A DNA stretch of 64,000 nucleotides from Isoptericola sp. BMS4 (GTDB lineage Bacteria; Actinomycetota; Actinomycetes; Actinomycetales; Cellulomonadaceae). The stretch is taken from NCBI RefSeq assembly GCF_011634835.1, contig NZ_SIRP01000001.1, forward strand, positions 799,140 to 863,139, given 5' to 3'. The translations under genes and the position numbers were made by a program. Shown piece after piece: positions 44,357 through 52,373 of the stretch. The notes below the pieces were generated by a model. That model ran no database searches, had not been told where the DNA came from, and was given only the letters and a program-made list of their open reading frames with translations. Position 1 is the first letter of the stretch; every line of letters begins with the position of its first letter.

Positions 44357-45628
44357 TCAGGCGCGCAGGGCCTGCTCGACGTCCTCGATGATGTCGAGCG
44401 GGTCCTCGAGCCCGACGGACAGCCGGACGGTCGTCTCCGCGATGCCGACCCGGGCGCGCCCCTCGGGGCCGAGCTTGCGGTGGGTCGTCGTGGCGGGGTG
44501 CGTGACGATCGACTTGGCGTCGCCGAGGTTGTTGGAGATGTCCGCGACCTGCAGGGCGTCGAGGAACGCGAACGTGCGCTTCTTGGACTCCGCGGGCTCG
44601 GTGCCCTCGGGCGTCGCGAGGTCGAAGGTGACGACGGTGCCGCCGCCCGACTGCTGCGCCAGGGCGAGCTCGTGCTGCGGGTGCGAGGGCAGGAACGGGT
44701 AGCGCACGCCGGTGATCCCGTCGAGCCCCTCCAGCGCCGTCGCGACCTGCAGCGCCGCCGCGTTCTGCGCCCGGACCCGCACGTCGAGCGTCTCGAGGCC
44801 CTTGAGCAGCACCCAGGCGTTGAACGCGCTGAGCGACGGGCCGGTGTGCCTGACGAAGGTCTGCACCGGCCCGGTGAGGAACTCCTCGGTGCCGAGGATC
44901 GCGCCGCCCAGCACGCGCCCCTGCCCGTCGATGTGCTTGGTCGCGGAGTAGACGACGACGTCGGCGCCGAGCTCCAGCGGCTTCTGCAGCACCGGGGTGG
45001 CGAACACGTTGTCCACCACGACGACGGCGCCCGCGGCGTGCGCGAGCTCCGTCACGCGGCGCACGTCCACCAGGTCCTGCATGGGGTTGGACGGCGTCTC
45101 GAAGAACACGACGTCGGCCGGCGTGGCCAGCGCCTCCTCCCACCGGGAGGTCACGTGCCCGTCCACGAGGTCGACCCGCACGCCCCACTTGGCGAGGATC
45201 TCGTCGTAGATGACGTTCGTGGAGCCGAACAGGGCGCGCGACGACACGATGCGCGAGCCGCTGGACACGAGCGCGGCGAGCGTCGTGAACACGGCGGACA
45301 TGCCCGACGCCGTGGCATAGCAGGCCTCGGCGCCCTCCAGCAGGCGCAGCCGCTCCTCGAAGACGTGCACGGTCGGGTTGCCGTAGCGGGAGTACTGGAA
45401 CTGCGACCGCTCGCCGGCGAAGGCGGCCTCGGCCTCGGCGGCGGAGCCGTACGTGTAGCCCTGGGTGAGGAACAGGCCCTCGGACATCTCCTGGAAGTCG
45501 GACCGGCGGTGGCCCCCGCGCACGGCCAGCGTCGCGGGCCGCGCGGTCGCGGGCAGCGGGCGCGACCCGCCGAAGGGGACGTCGTCGGCGACGGGGCCGG
45601 TGGGGACGCCGGTCTCCCGGGCGGTCAC
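44357..45628 (-). CDS. metZ: O-succinylhomoserine sulfhydrylase / trans-sulfuration PLP enzyme
   Basis: A 423-residue Cys/Met-metabolism PLP enzyme. SQFQYSRYGNPTVHVFEERL, EGAEACYATASGMSAVFTTL, FFETPSNPMQDLVDV, VVVDNVFATPVLQKPLELGA and the PLP-lysine segment YSATKHIDGQGRVLGG are present. The sequence and gene order (rhodanese-metZ) favour O-succinylhomoserine sulfhydrylase making homocysteine from sulfide; cystathionine gamma-synthase is a close alternative. GTG 45628 overlaps the rhodanese stop (GTGA). Both are downstream of a SAM riboswitch, fitting feedback control of methionine synthesis. Confidence 0.9.
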   Translation of the reverse strand: MTARETGVPTGPVADDVPFGGSRPLPATARPATLAVRGGHRRSDFQEMSEGLFLTQGYTYGSAAEAEAAFAGERSQFQYSRYGNPTVHVFEERLRLLEGAEACYATASGMSAVFTTLAALVSSGSRIVSSRALFGSTNVIYDEILAKWGVRVDLVDGHVTSRWEEALATPADVVFFETPSNPMQDLVDVRRVTELAHAAGAVVVVDNVFATPVLQKPLELGADVVVYSATKHIDGQGRVLGGAILGTEEFLTGPVQTFVRHTGPSLSAFNAWVLLKGLETLDVRVRAQNAAALQVATALEGLDGITGVRYPFLPSHPQHELALAQQSGGGTVVTFDLATPEGTEPAESKKRTFAFLDALQVADISNNLGDAKSIVTHPATTTHRKLGPEGRARVGIAETTVRLSVGLEDPLDIIEDVEQALRA

Positions 45629-46098
45629 CGGGCGCCCTCCCGCGCCGCGGCGTCCGCCGGCTCGTACGCGCCCCAGGGCAGGCCGCGCACCTTCCAGCCC
45701 TCGCGGTCGCGGACGCCGTCGAACCCGGCGCCGCCCTCGAAGCCCTCCAGCACGTTGTAGGACGGGCCGATGCCGGCCGACGTCGCGAGCCGCGCGGCGC
45801 CGATGGAGCGCTGCCCGGAGCGGCACAGGAACACCACGGGACCGTCGGTCACGCCCGCCGCCGCGAGCTCGGTGAGGAAGTCGCCGTTGGGGCGCCCGCC
45901 CGCACGCACCCACTCGGCCAGGACGGGCGCCTTGCCGAGCGTGGCGACGTCGGGGACGCCGACGGCGCGCCACTCGCCCTCCGTGCGCACGTCCACCAGC
46001 ACGGCGGCGGGTTCGCGCTCCAGGAGGTCCCATGCCTGCTGCGGGGTGAGGTCGCCGGCGTAGCCGTCGGCGGGGCGGGGATCGATCGATGTCGTCAC
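45625..46098 (-). CDS. Rhodanese-like sulfurtransferase
   Basis: A 157-residue single-domain rhodanese. LTPQQAWDLLEREPAAVLVDVRTEGEWRAVG opens the fold. The active-site loop is VVFLCRSGQRSIGAA, with Cys as the persulfide carrier (about 92). It may hand sulfur to the following sulfhydrylase; the two genes overlap by 4 nt. GTG 46098 follows GGAGGAG. A SAM-I type aptamer occupies the leader, so sulfur transfer and homocysteine synthesis are probably shut down together when SAM is plentiful. Confidence 0.9.
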   Translation of the reverse strand: MTTSIDPRPADGYAGDLTPQQAWDLLEREPAAVLVDVRTEGEWRAVGVPDVATLGKAPVLAEWVRAGGRPNGDFLTELAAAGVTDGPVVFLCRSGQRSIGAARLATSAGIGPSYNVLEGFEGGAGFDGVRDREGWKVRGLPWGAYEPADAAAREGAR

Positions 46099-46122
46099 GG
46101 AGCTCCTCCCATCGGTCGTGGC

Positions 46123-46226
46123 GGTAGCACCCTCGTCCGGTCCGGATCCGTGCTGACACGGTGCCCGGCCCGCGGGTTGCTGCGGCGTCGACGTGCCACG
46201 TCACTCGGCCGCTCGGGATGGTCACC
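46123..46226 (-). ncRNA. SAM riboswitch, SAM-I (S-box) superfamily
   Basis: Read on the minus strand, ATCCCGAGCGGCCGAGTGAC then GTGGC, GTCGACGCCGC and AGCAACC follow the S-box order: AUC..GAG, GG, GAG.GAC, UGGC, GA.GCC, GCAACC. GCGGC/GCCGC forms P2 around the kink-turn, CCGTG/CACGG forms P4, and CATCCC pairs with GGGTG in P1. A -10 box TACGAT (46230-46235) puts the RNA start near 46224. It precedes rhodanese-metZ. The P3/P4 region is unusual, so a SAM-I/IV variant is possible. Confidence 0.8.
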
Positions 46227-46347
46227 GCGATCGTACGACACGACGTCCGGTGCGTGGGCGTGGCGTCTCACGCATCGGTCGAACCGCGCGGATCCGGGCC
46301 TCCCGAAGCGTCGCTGCGCCCGCATCGTGAGACATCACGTCCAGATC

Positions 46348-46376
46348 TTGACGCCGGCGCGGCGCGTGCGCAGCAT
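46348..46376 (+). promoter_or_regulatory. Promoter of the SAM-IV controlled transcript
   Basis: TTGACG (46348-46353), 17-nt spacer and CAGCAT (46371-46376) predict a start near 46383, immediately before the aptamer. CGTGA-GACA-TCACG (46326-46339) just upstream could be an operator. Confidence 0.6.
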
Positions 46377-46384
46377 GGGCACCA

Positions 46385-46499
46385 GGTCAAGAGCGCCAGC
46401 GCCAAGCCCCGGCTCGCTGGCCGGCAACCCTCCCCTCGCGGCGGGGTGCCCCGGGTGACGACCAGGCCCGCGCCGACCGGCGCCGGGCAAGCGCGGGGA
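46385..46499 (+). ncRNA. SAM-IV riboswitch
   Basis: Nearly every conserved block of SAM-IV is present in order: GGTCAAGAGCGCCAGCG, CAAGCCCCGGCTCGCTGGCC, GGCAACCCTCC, GGGGTGCCCCGGGTGACGAC and the downstream pseudoknot segment GGGCAAGCGCGGGG. After the aptamer, CCTCC (46507-46511) can pair with the GGAGGAGG ribosome site (46521-46528), so control is probably at translation initiation. SAM-IV is known mainly from actinobacteria, upstream of sulfur-metabolism genes. Confidence 0.97.
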
Positions 46500-46533
46500 G
46501 CCCGGACCTCCCCGGACGACGGAGGAGGCCCCC

Positions 46534-47976
46534 ATGAGCACGCTGACCGAGACCGCCACCTGTCCTGCCACGGAGCCCGCCCCGGTGCACGACGTCGCGC
46601 CCGTGCTGCCCGTCGTCGGCGGCGACACGCTCGTGCCGCTCGTCGACGGCCGCCGCGTGCGGTACGCCAACCTCGACGTCGCGGCGTCGGCCCCGGCGCT
46701 GGAGGCCGTCGCCGACCGGGTCACGCAGGTCCTGCCCCTGTACGCGAGCGTGCACCGCGGCGCCGGCTACCTGTCCCAGGTCTCCACCGCCCTGTACGAG
46801 ACCGCCCGCCGCACCATCGGGGCGTTCGTCGGGGCGCGCGACGACGACCTGCTGATCGTCACGCGCCACACCACGGACTCGCTCAACCTGCTCGCCGGCT
46901 GCGTCCCGGCGGACCCGGGCACCGGCGAGCCGGGCCGGGTGCTCGTCCTCGACGTGGAGCACCACGCCAACCTCCTGCCCTGGCAGCGCGGTACCGAGGC
47001 CACCGTGCTCAGCGGCGGCCCGTCCGTGGCCGCGACCGTCGCCGAGCTGCGCGACGAGCTGCGCGCCGGCGTCGCCGAGGCGCGACCGTACGCGCTCGTC
47101 GCGGTGACCGGTGCGTCCAACGTGACCGGGGAGGCCCTGCCGGTCGCCGAGATCGTCGCCGCCGCGCACGACGCCGGTGCGCGCGTGGTTCTGGACGGCG
47201 CGCAGCTCGTCCCGCACCGCCGGTTCTCGCTGGAGGACACCGGCGTCGACTACCTCGCGTTCTCCGGTCACAAGACGTACGCGCCCTTCGGCGCGGGCGT
47301 CCTCGTCGGGCGGCGGGACTGGCTCGACGCCGGCACGCCGTACCTCGCCGGCGGCGGGGCCGTGCGCCGCGTGCGCACGACGAGCACCGACTGGCACGAG
47401 GGCCCCGCGCGGCACGAGGCCGGGTCGCCGAACGTCATCGGCGCCGTCGCGCTCGCGGCCGCGTGCGAGGAGCTGGCGTCGGTGGAGGAGTCCGACGTCC
47501 GCGCCCACGAGGACGCGCTGCGGCGCCGCCTCGTCGCCGGGCTCGAGGCCCTCGACCGCGTGGAGGTCGTGCGGGTGTGGGAGGACGCCGCCGACCCGGT
47601 CGGCGTCGTGACGTTCACCGTGGCCGGGTACGACCCGGGCCTGGTCGCCGCCTACCTGTCCGCGGAGCACGGCATCGGGGTGCGGGACGGCCGATTCTGC
47701 GCCCACCCGCTCCTCGGGCGCCTCGGGTTCGACGCCGGCGCGGTGCGGGCGTCCGTCGGCGTCGGGACCGCGGGCGAGGAGGTCGAGCGGCTGGTGGCGG
47801 CGGTGGCCCACCTGGTCGCCGACGGGCCCGAGGCGCGCTACGGCGTCGTCGACGGCCTGTGGGTGGTCGTGGACGACCCGCGCCCGGTGCCGGCGGGCTC
47901 CGGCCTCGACGGGCTGCTCGCGACCGCCGCGCTCGGCACCGACGAGGCGTTCGGCTGCCTTCCGGACGACGTCTGA
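46534..47976 (+). CDS. Class V aminotransferase (cysteine desulfurase-like), SAM-IV regulated
   Basis: A 480-residue PLP enzyme. RRVRYANLDVAASAPALEAV, SVHRGAGYLSQVSTALYE, VTRHTTDSLNLLAG, LVLDVEHHANLLPWQ, VVLDGAQLVPHRRFSLED and the PLP lysine in YLAFSGHKTYAPFGAGVLVG identify the SufS/CsdA-like fold. GVRDGRFCAHPLLGRLG carries a Cys where SufS-type desulfurases have their persulfide-region loop. It is longer than SufS (about 410) with an extra C-terminal tail of about 60 residues. No suf or isc partner is nearby. Regulation by SAM suggests a role in sulfur or methionine supply, perhaps cysteine or homocysteine sulfur mobilisation; the exact reaction is unknown. Confidence 0.88.
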   Translation: MSTLTETATCPATEPAPVHDVAPVLPVVGGDTLVPLVDGRRVRYANLDVAASAPALEAVADRVTQVLPLYASVHRGAGYLSQVSTALYETARRTIGAFVGARDDDLLIVTRHTTDSLNLLAGCVPADPGTGEPGRVLVLDVEHHANLLPWQRGTEATVLSGGPSVAATVAELRDELRAGVAEARPYALVAVTGASNVTGEALPVAEIVAAAHDAGARVVLDGAQLVPHRRFSLEDTGVDYLAFSGHKTYAPFGAGVLVGRRDWLDAGTPYLAGGGAVRRVRTTSTDWHEGPARHEAGSPNVIGAVALAAACEELASVEESDVRAHEDALRRRLVAGLEALDRVEVVRVWEDAADPVGVVTFTVAGYDPGLVAAYLSAEHGIGVRDGRFCAHPLLGRLGFDAGAVRASVGVGTAGEEVERLVAAVAHLVADGPEARYGVVDGLWVVVDDPRPVPAGSGLDGLLATAALGTDEAFGCLPDDV

Positions 47977-48008
47977 GAGCCCCGCCGGCGCTCACGCGAC
48001 CGGCCCAC

Positions 48009-48057
48009 GCATGACGACGGGGGTGCCACCGGCCGGGTGGCACCCCCGTCGTCATGC
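48009..48057. terminator. Strong bidirectional terminator
   Basis: A perfect 22-bp stem (48009-48030 with 48036-48057) with loop GGCCG lies between two converging stop codons. Confidence 0.88.
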
Positions 48058-48063
48058 AGCGGG

Positions 48064-48234
48064 TCAGCCCGAGAACGCGTCCTTGACGTCGTCGCCCGCC
48101 TGCTTGAGGTGCGCCGCGGCCTTGCGGGCCTTGCCCTCGGCCTCCTGCTTCTCGTCGCCGGTGAGCTGTCCCGCGGTCTCCGTGACCTTGCCCTCGACCT
48201 CCTCGGCCAGGTGCTTGGCCTTCTCGAGTCCCAT
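48064..48234 (-). CDS. CsbD-family stress protein
   Basis: A 56-residue Lys/Glu/Ala-rich protein: MGLEKAKHLAEEVEGKVTET, GQLTGDEKQEAEGKARKAA and a helical tail match the short CsbD family. CsbD is a general-stress protein of unknown mechanism, in Bacillus under the stress sigma factor, so the STAS/phosphatase module in this window may be relevant, by inference. ATG 48234 follows GGAAGGAG. Confidence 0.88.
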   Translation of the reverse strand: MGLEKAKHLAEEVEGKVTETAGQLTGDEKQEAEGKARKAAAHLKQAGDDVKDAFSG

Positions 48235-48326
48235 CGGGGCTCCTTCCGTCGAACGAACGACCTCGATCACCGACGGTAGGCAACTCTGGTCCCGTCCGCA
48301 CCTCGGGGCGGCGACCCGCGGTGCCC

Positions 48327-48965
48327 TCAGGCGGCGACCGCGAACCCGACGCAGAGCGCTGCCACGGTGAGGTCGAGCCCGATGCACCACACGGCGAGGG
48401 ACCGGGGCACGACGGCGTCGCGACGGTAGTGCCGCAGGTCCCAGGCGACGTGGGCGGCGAGCGCCAGGGCGGCGACGGCGAGCCCGGCCCGCGAGGGGAG
48501 GGCCACCGCCGCGACGGCGACGCCGTAGTACGCGACCATCGCCACGGCCTGGGCGACCGTCGTCGGGCTCCGCCGGGCGAGCCCGTACGCGAGGAAGGCG
48601 AGCCCGAGGGCGCCGAACGACGCCCACCGGGGGACGCCCGCGTACTCCAGGAACGGTGCGGCGCTGGCGACGGGCACCATCGCCCAGCCCACCCAGCGGC
48701 GGCCGGTGGCGGCGGCCGCGAGGTAGCAGACGGCGGCGACGCCGACGGCGGTGGCCGGCACGGCGGCGGCGGTGGTCTCGGCGGGAGCCCCTCCGCCCGC
48801 CGTGCCGTCGGAGCCCAGGGCGAGCACGATCCCCAGGCCGGAGGCGATCCCTACCACCACCCACAAGGTGTTGGTCCACAGGGTCCCCGCGCGGCCGCGT
48901 GGCGCCCCGTGCCGGCGGCCGGGAGCCTCGGGTCCTGCGGTGGTGGTCGCGTCGACGTCGGACAT
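48327..48965 (-). CDS. Uncharacterised polytopic membrane protein under a CsoR-like operator
   Basis: A 212-residue protein with about seven hydrophobic segments and a short hydrophilic N-terminus. The family is not recognised with certainty. A conserved-looking C-terminal stretch, AHVAWDLRHYRRDAVVPRSL followed by AVWCIGLDLTVA, holds His, Asp and Cys residues next to membrane helices that could bind metal. The ATG at 48965 is preferred over a GTG three codons upstream because GGGAG then has 8-nt spacing. The promoter region carries a tandem CsoR/CstR-type operator, suggesting induction by copper(I) or reactive sulfur. No copper ATPase or CsoR gene is adjacent. Confidence 0.75.
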   Translation of the reverse strand: MSDVDATTTAGPEAPGRRHGAPRGRAGTLWTNTLWVVVGIASGLGIVLALGSDGTAGGGAPAETTAAAVPATAVGVAAVCYLAAAATGRRWVGWAMVPVASAAPFLEYAGVPRWASFGALGLAFLAYGLARRSPTTVAQAVAMVAYYGVAVAAVALPSRAGLAVAALALAAHVAWDLRHYRRDAVVPRSLAVWCIGLDLTVAALCVGFAVAA

Positions 48966-48991
48966 GGCGGTCACTCCCTCGTGTACGCCTC

Positions 48992-49029
48992 GTGTACCCC
49001 TCAGGGGTATATACCCCTGAGGGGTACAC
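48992..49029. promoter_or_regulatory. Nested 38-bp palindrome with two CsoR/CstR-type boxes
   Basis: TACCCCTCAGGGGTA (48995-49009) and TACCCCTGAGGGGTA (49012-49026) each match the TACCCC-N3-GGGGTA form of CsoR/CstR-family operators. The two boxes are mirror images, making the whole of 48992-49029 a perfect palindrome with TATATA at its centre, which could be the -10 region of the minus-strand gene starting 26 nt away. Confidence 0.75.
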
Positions 49030-49080
49030 TAGCGCCGGAGTGCTCGGGAGGGAAGGGGGCGTCCCGGCAGGCTCGGTCGC

Positions 49081-50550
49081 TCACCAGACCGGCGGGCGCC
49101 GGTCCGGCCACCGCAGCCGGTCCTCGAGCTGTGCCGCCAGCGCCAGCAGCGCCCGCTCGCCGCCCGGACGCCCCACGAGCTGCACGCCCATGGGCAGCCC
49201 GTCGTCGGTCCAGCGCGTCGGGACGGTGATCGCCGGCAGGCCCGCCACGTTGAGCATCGACGTCCACGGCGTGTACTGGCACTGCTGGGCGAAGTTGCGC
49301 TCCGGGTCCTCCGGGTCGAACCAGCCCAGCGGGCGCGGCGACATCGCCAGCGCGGGGGTCACGACCGCGTCGTACGCGGCGACCTGCGCGACCAGTCGCC
49401 GCTCGAACCGGGTGAGCGTGCCGAGCGCCTCCGCGAGCTCGCGTGCCGGGACCTGCCTGCCCCGGCCGATGAGCCACCGCGTGAGCGGCTCGAGCCGGTC
49501 GAGGCGGTCCGGGTCGTCGAGCGGGACGGCCGACGCCCCGGACATCCACAGCGTGCGGAAGGCCGCGCCGAAGTCCGGGTCCGGGGCCAGCGACAGGGAT
49601 CCCACGTCGTGGCCCAGCCCGGTGAGTGCCGCCACGCCGGTCTCCAGCGCCGCCTGCGCCTCTGGCGTCACGGTGATCTCGTAGAAGTCGTCCCACGCCG
49701 AGTCGGTCGTGACCGCCACGCGGAACCGGCCGCGCACGTCCTCGCCGCCCTCCCCGCCGACCTCGCCGCGGCGGGCCGCCGCGAGGTAGTCTCCGGCGCG
49801 GGCCGACGGCGCCCGCAGGGTCAGCGGGTGCGCGACCCGGCCGTCCGGGGCCCAGGACAGCATCCCTTCGAGCAGCAGGGCGGTGTCGGCGGTCGTGCGG
49901 GCCAGCGGGCCGTTGACGACCAGCCCGCCCAGCGACTCCTGCCCGGAGCCGGCCGGCACGAGCCCGCGGCTCGGCTTGAGCCCGACGATGCCGCACGCGG
50001 ACGCCGGGATGCGCACCGACCCCCCGCCGTCGGACCCCGGCGCGAACGGCAGCAGGCCCGCCGCGACCGCCACGGCCGCGCCGCCGCTCGACCCGCCCGC
50101 CCCGAGGGAGGTGTCCCACGGGTTGCGGGCCACCGGGCCGGCGAGCGGCTCCGTGTACGCAGGGAAGCCCAGCTCCGGCGCGGTCGTGCGGCCCAGGCTG
50201 ACCGTCCCCGCGGCGTCGAGCACCTCGACGATCTCGTCGCTCACCGGCGGCAGCACCGCGTCGTCGCCGGCGAACGCCCGCGACCCGAACCGTGCGGGCA
50301 CGCCCGCGCGCAGCCAGAGGTCCTTGTCGCCGCTGGGCAGGCCCCACAGCGCGCCGCGGGCCCCGGTCCTGGTGAGCGCGGCCGCGCGCTCGCGGGCGTC
50401 CTCCGGCGCGACGGCGACGAACGCGCCGAGCTCCGGGTTGGCCCGTGCGATGCGCTCCAGGAAGTGGTCCGCGACCTCGGTGGGGGTGACCTCGCCCGCC
50501 CGGAGGCGGTCGCGCAGCTCGACGGCCGTGAGCTCGTGCAGGGCGTCCAT
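49081..50550 (-). CDS. Amidase (amidase-signature family)
   Basis: A 489-residue amidase-signature hydrolase. The Ser-cisSer-Lys triad is recognisable: Lys in GLPSGDKDLWLRAG (about 75), Ser residues in GAGGSSGGAAVAVAAG (about 150) and the nucleophile Ser in GSDGGGSVRIPASACGIVGLKPS (about 175). The C-terminus NVAGLPAITVPT and GLPMGVQLVG is standard. Substrate amides cannot be predicted; no Gat partner genes occur, so GatA is unlikely. ATG 50550 lies 7 nt after TAGCGT, indicating leaderless expression; a GTG three codons upstream overlaps that box. Confidence 0.92.
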   Translation of the reverse strand: MDALHELTAVELRDRLRAGEVTPTEVADHFLERIARANPELGAFVAVAPEDARERAAALTRTGARGALWGLPSGDKDLWLRAGVPARFGSRAFAGDDAVLPPVSDEIVEVLDAAGTVSLGRTTAPELGFPAYTEPLAGPVARNPWDTSLGAGGSSGGAAVAVAAGLLPFAPGSDGGGSVRIPASACGIVGLKPSRGLVPAGSGQESLGGLVVNGPLARTTADTALLLEGMLSWAPDGRVAHPLTLRAPSARAGDYLAAARRGEVGGEGGEDVRGRFRVAVTTDSAWDDFYEITVTPEAQAALETGVAALTGLGHDVGSLSLAPDPDFGAAFRTLWMSGASAVPLDDPDRLDRLEPLTRWLIGRGRQVPARELAEALGTLTRFERRLVAQVAAYDAVVTPALAMSPRPLGWFDPEDPERNFAQQCQYTPWTSMLNVAGLPAITVPTRWTDDGLPMGVQLVGRPGGERALLALAAQLEDRLRWPDRRPPVW

Positions 50551-50557
50551 GCTCCGC

Positions 50558-50563
50558 ACGCTA
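50558..50563 (-). promoter_or_regulatory. -10 box TAGCGT of the leaderless amidase gene
   Basis: Minus-strand hexamer ending 7 nt before the ATG at 50550. Confidence 0.5.
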
Positions 50564-50607
50564 CCCGTCCGGCCGGAGGCGGCGCCCGTGCCCCGGCGCC
50601 CGCCGGC

Positions 50608-51180
50608 TCAGCGGTCGAGCATGGCGAGGATGCGGGAGACCATCAGCTCCGTCGCGGCCGCGTCGTAGCCGGGCAGCGAGCTGTCGGCGAAGTAGTGCTG
50701 GTCGCCGGGGTACAGGAAGAGCTCCGTGGTGCCGGACTCCTCGACCAGGGCGCGTGCCGCCTCGAGGTCGCCCTCGCCCACGAAGATCGGGTCCTGGTCC
50801 ATGCCGTGGACCTGCGCCGGGACGCCGGCGGGCCACCCGCCGAACTCCGAGGTCGGCACGCACGAGTAGCACAGGACGGCGCCGCGGCACCCCGGCCGGG
50901 TCTGGGCGAGGCTCTGGGCGGCCACGACCCCGAGCGAGAAGCCGAGGTAGACGAGGTCGGTCGGCAGCGTCGAGGCGATCGCCGTGCCGCGGTCGAGGAG
51001 CGCGCCGAAGCCGCCGTGCTCCTGGACGTGGGCCAGCCCCTCGTCGATCGAGTCGAACGTGCGGCCGTCGAACAGGTCCGGCGCGTGCACGGTATGGCCG
51101 GACGCGCGGAACGTGTCCGCGAGCTCGTGGATGCCCGGGGTCAGTCCCTGGGCGTGGTGGAAGAGCAGGATCTCGGCCAT
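50608..51180 (-). CDS. Dienelactone hydrolase family protein
   Basis: A 190-residue alpha/beta hydrolase. MAEILLFHHAQGLTPGIHEL, HTVHAPDLFDG, DLVYLGFSLGVVAAQSLA with Ser at the nucleophile position, and LYPGDQHYFADSS with the His fit the DLH family. Classical dienelactone hydrolases use Cys; Ser is common in relatives of unknown substrate. ATG 51180 follows GGAG; the longer frame upstream lacks family sequence. It lies between the amidase and LysR genes on the same strand. Confidence 0.88.
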   Translation of the reverse strand: MAEILLFHHAQGLTPGIHELADTFRASGHTVHAPDLFDGRTFDSIDEGLAHVQEHGGFGALLDRGTAIASTLPTDLVYLGFSLGVVAAQSLAQTRPGCRGAVLCYSCVPTSEFGGWPAGVPAQVHGMDQDPIFVGEGDLEAARALVEESGTTELFLYPGDQHYFADSSLPGYDAAATELMVSRILAMLDR

Positions 51181-51352
51181 CGGAGGCTCCTTGCCGGCCG
51201 TCGGTGCGGGGTGGTCGGGGTGCCGCGCTCCGCACGTTGCCACCCCGTGCGGGCCTGCGCAACGGTTCCCGGCGGCCGGCGTCGAGCGCGCACCGGCGCG
51301 CGTGCCGGGACCGCGGCCAGGACGCCGGCGCCCGCCTCGACGAGCGGGCCGC

Positions 51353-52252
51353 TCAGGCTGCGGCGGCGTCGGTGAGCAGCTCGAGGAGGCGGGCGGACGG
51401 GGCCTCGACGCGGTCCCAGGCGGACGACACCACGGACACGGTCCACGACAGGCCGGTGGTCGGGGACATCGCCATCGCGCGCAGCGGCGCCGCCTGGGGC
51501 TTGGCGGCGACGTGGCGCGGCACGATCGCGACGCCGAGCCGCCGCGTCACCAGGTCGAGCAGGGTGTGCACGTCGTTGACGGTGCAGCGCACGTGGCGGT
51601 GCACGCCGTGGGCGGCGAAGGCGTCGTCGTTGAGGTCGCGCATCCCCCACGACGGGGTGAAGTCGATGACGTCCGCGCCCTCCAGCGCCTCCCAGGGCAC
51701 CTCGTGCCCCGAGGCGGCGTCGGCCGCCAGGGGGTGCTCCGGCGGCGTGAGGAGGACGAGCGACTCCTGGCCCAGCGTGCGGTGCGGCAGCGAGCCGAGG
51801 TGCTTCGTCGTCGCGACGAACGCCACGTCGACGTCGCCGGAGCGGGTCATCGCCACGAGGTCCTGGGACCCGGCCTGCGTGAAGTGCGTCTCCACGCGCG
51901 GGTAGCGGCGGTGGAACCGTTCGAGCAGGGCGGCGACGTCCACGAAGCCGAGGCACTGCTCGGCGCCGATCCGCAGCGACCCCGTCACCTCGTGGCTGGC
52001 CTTCACGACGGCGTCGCGCGCCCCGGCGGCCTGGGTGAGCATGCGGCGCGCGTAGGGGAGGAGCGCGCGGCCCGCCTCGGTGAGCTCGACCCGGCGCGTG
52101 GTGCGCGTGAACAGGGCCGTGCCGAGCTCGGTCTCCAGGCCGCGGATCGCCGCCGACAGGCCCGACTGGGTGATCCCCGCGAGCTCGGCGGCACGCGTGA
52201 AGTGGCGTTCCTCCGCGACGGCGAGCAGGTACTCCATCTGCCGCAGATCCAT
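51353..52252 (-). CDS. LysR-family transcriptional regulator
   Basis: A 299-residue LysR regulator. The winged helix-turn-helix (MDLRQMEYLLAVAEERHFTR, then ITQSGLSAAIRGLETELG) spans about 1-65 and the periplasmic-binding-like effector domain about 90-295 (GSLRIGAEQCLGFVDVAALL). It is divergent from two aldo/keto reductase genes across 121 nt containing palindromes, so it probably controls them and itself. The effector is unknown. Confidence 0.92.
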   Translation of the reverse strand: MDLRQMEYLLAVAEERHFTRAAELAGITQSGLSAAIRGLETELGTALFTRTTRRVELTEAGRALLPYARRMLTQAAGARDAVVKASHEVTGSLRIGAEQCLGFVDVAALLERFHRRYPRVETHFTQAGSQDLVAMTRSGDVDVAFVATTKHLGSLPHRTLGQESLVLLTPPEHPLAADAASGHEVPWEALEGADVIDFTPSWGMRDLNDDAFAAHGVHRHVRCTVNDVHTLLDLVTRRLGVAIVPRHVAAKPQAAPLRAMAMSPTTGLSWTVSVVSSAWDRVEAPSARLLELLTDAAAA

Positions 52253-52269
52253 CCATCGCTCCCGCTTCT

Positions 52270-52293
52270 GAGTTCCACAACTCGCAACTGTTG
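52270..52293. promoter_or_regulatory. Palindromes in the LysR/aldo-keto reductase divergent promoter
   Basis: GAGTT-CCAC-AACTC (52270-52283) and CAAC-T-GTTG (52285-52293) lie between the divergent starts, in a locally AT-richer stretch. They are plausible LysR-type binding sites. Confidence 0.5.
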
Positions 52294-52373
52294 GACTTCT
52301 AGATTACCGATTCCTAGGGTGACGACCGGGCCGCACGGCCCCACCAGCGACGACATCGGCGAAGGGTTGGCAG

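Noticed and set aside
46099-46533. Short open frames in the 435-nt gap before the class V aminotransferase
   Set aside because: The sequence is explained by two riboswitches and their promoters; the frames lack ribosome sites and domains.
49081-50550. Amidase as GatA of the tRNA amidotransferase
   Set aside because: No gatB or gatC gene nearby and the C-terminal region resembles general amidases.
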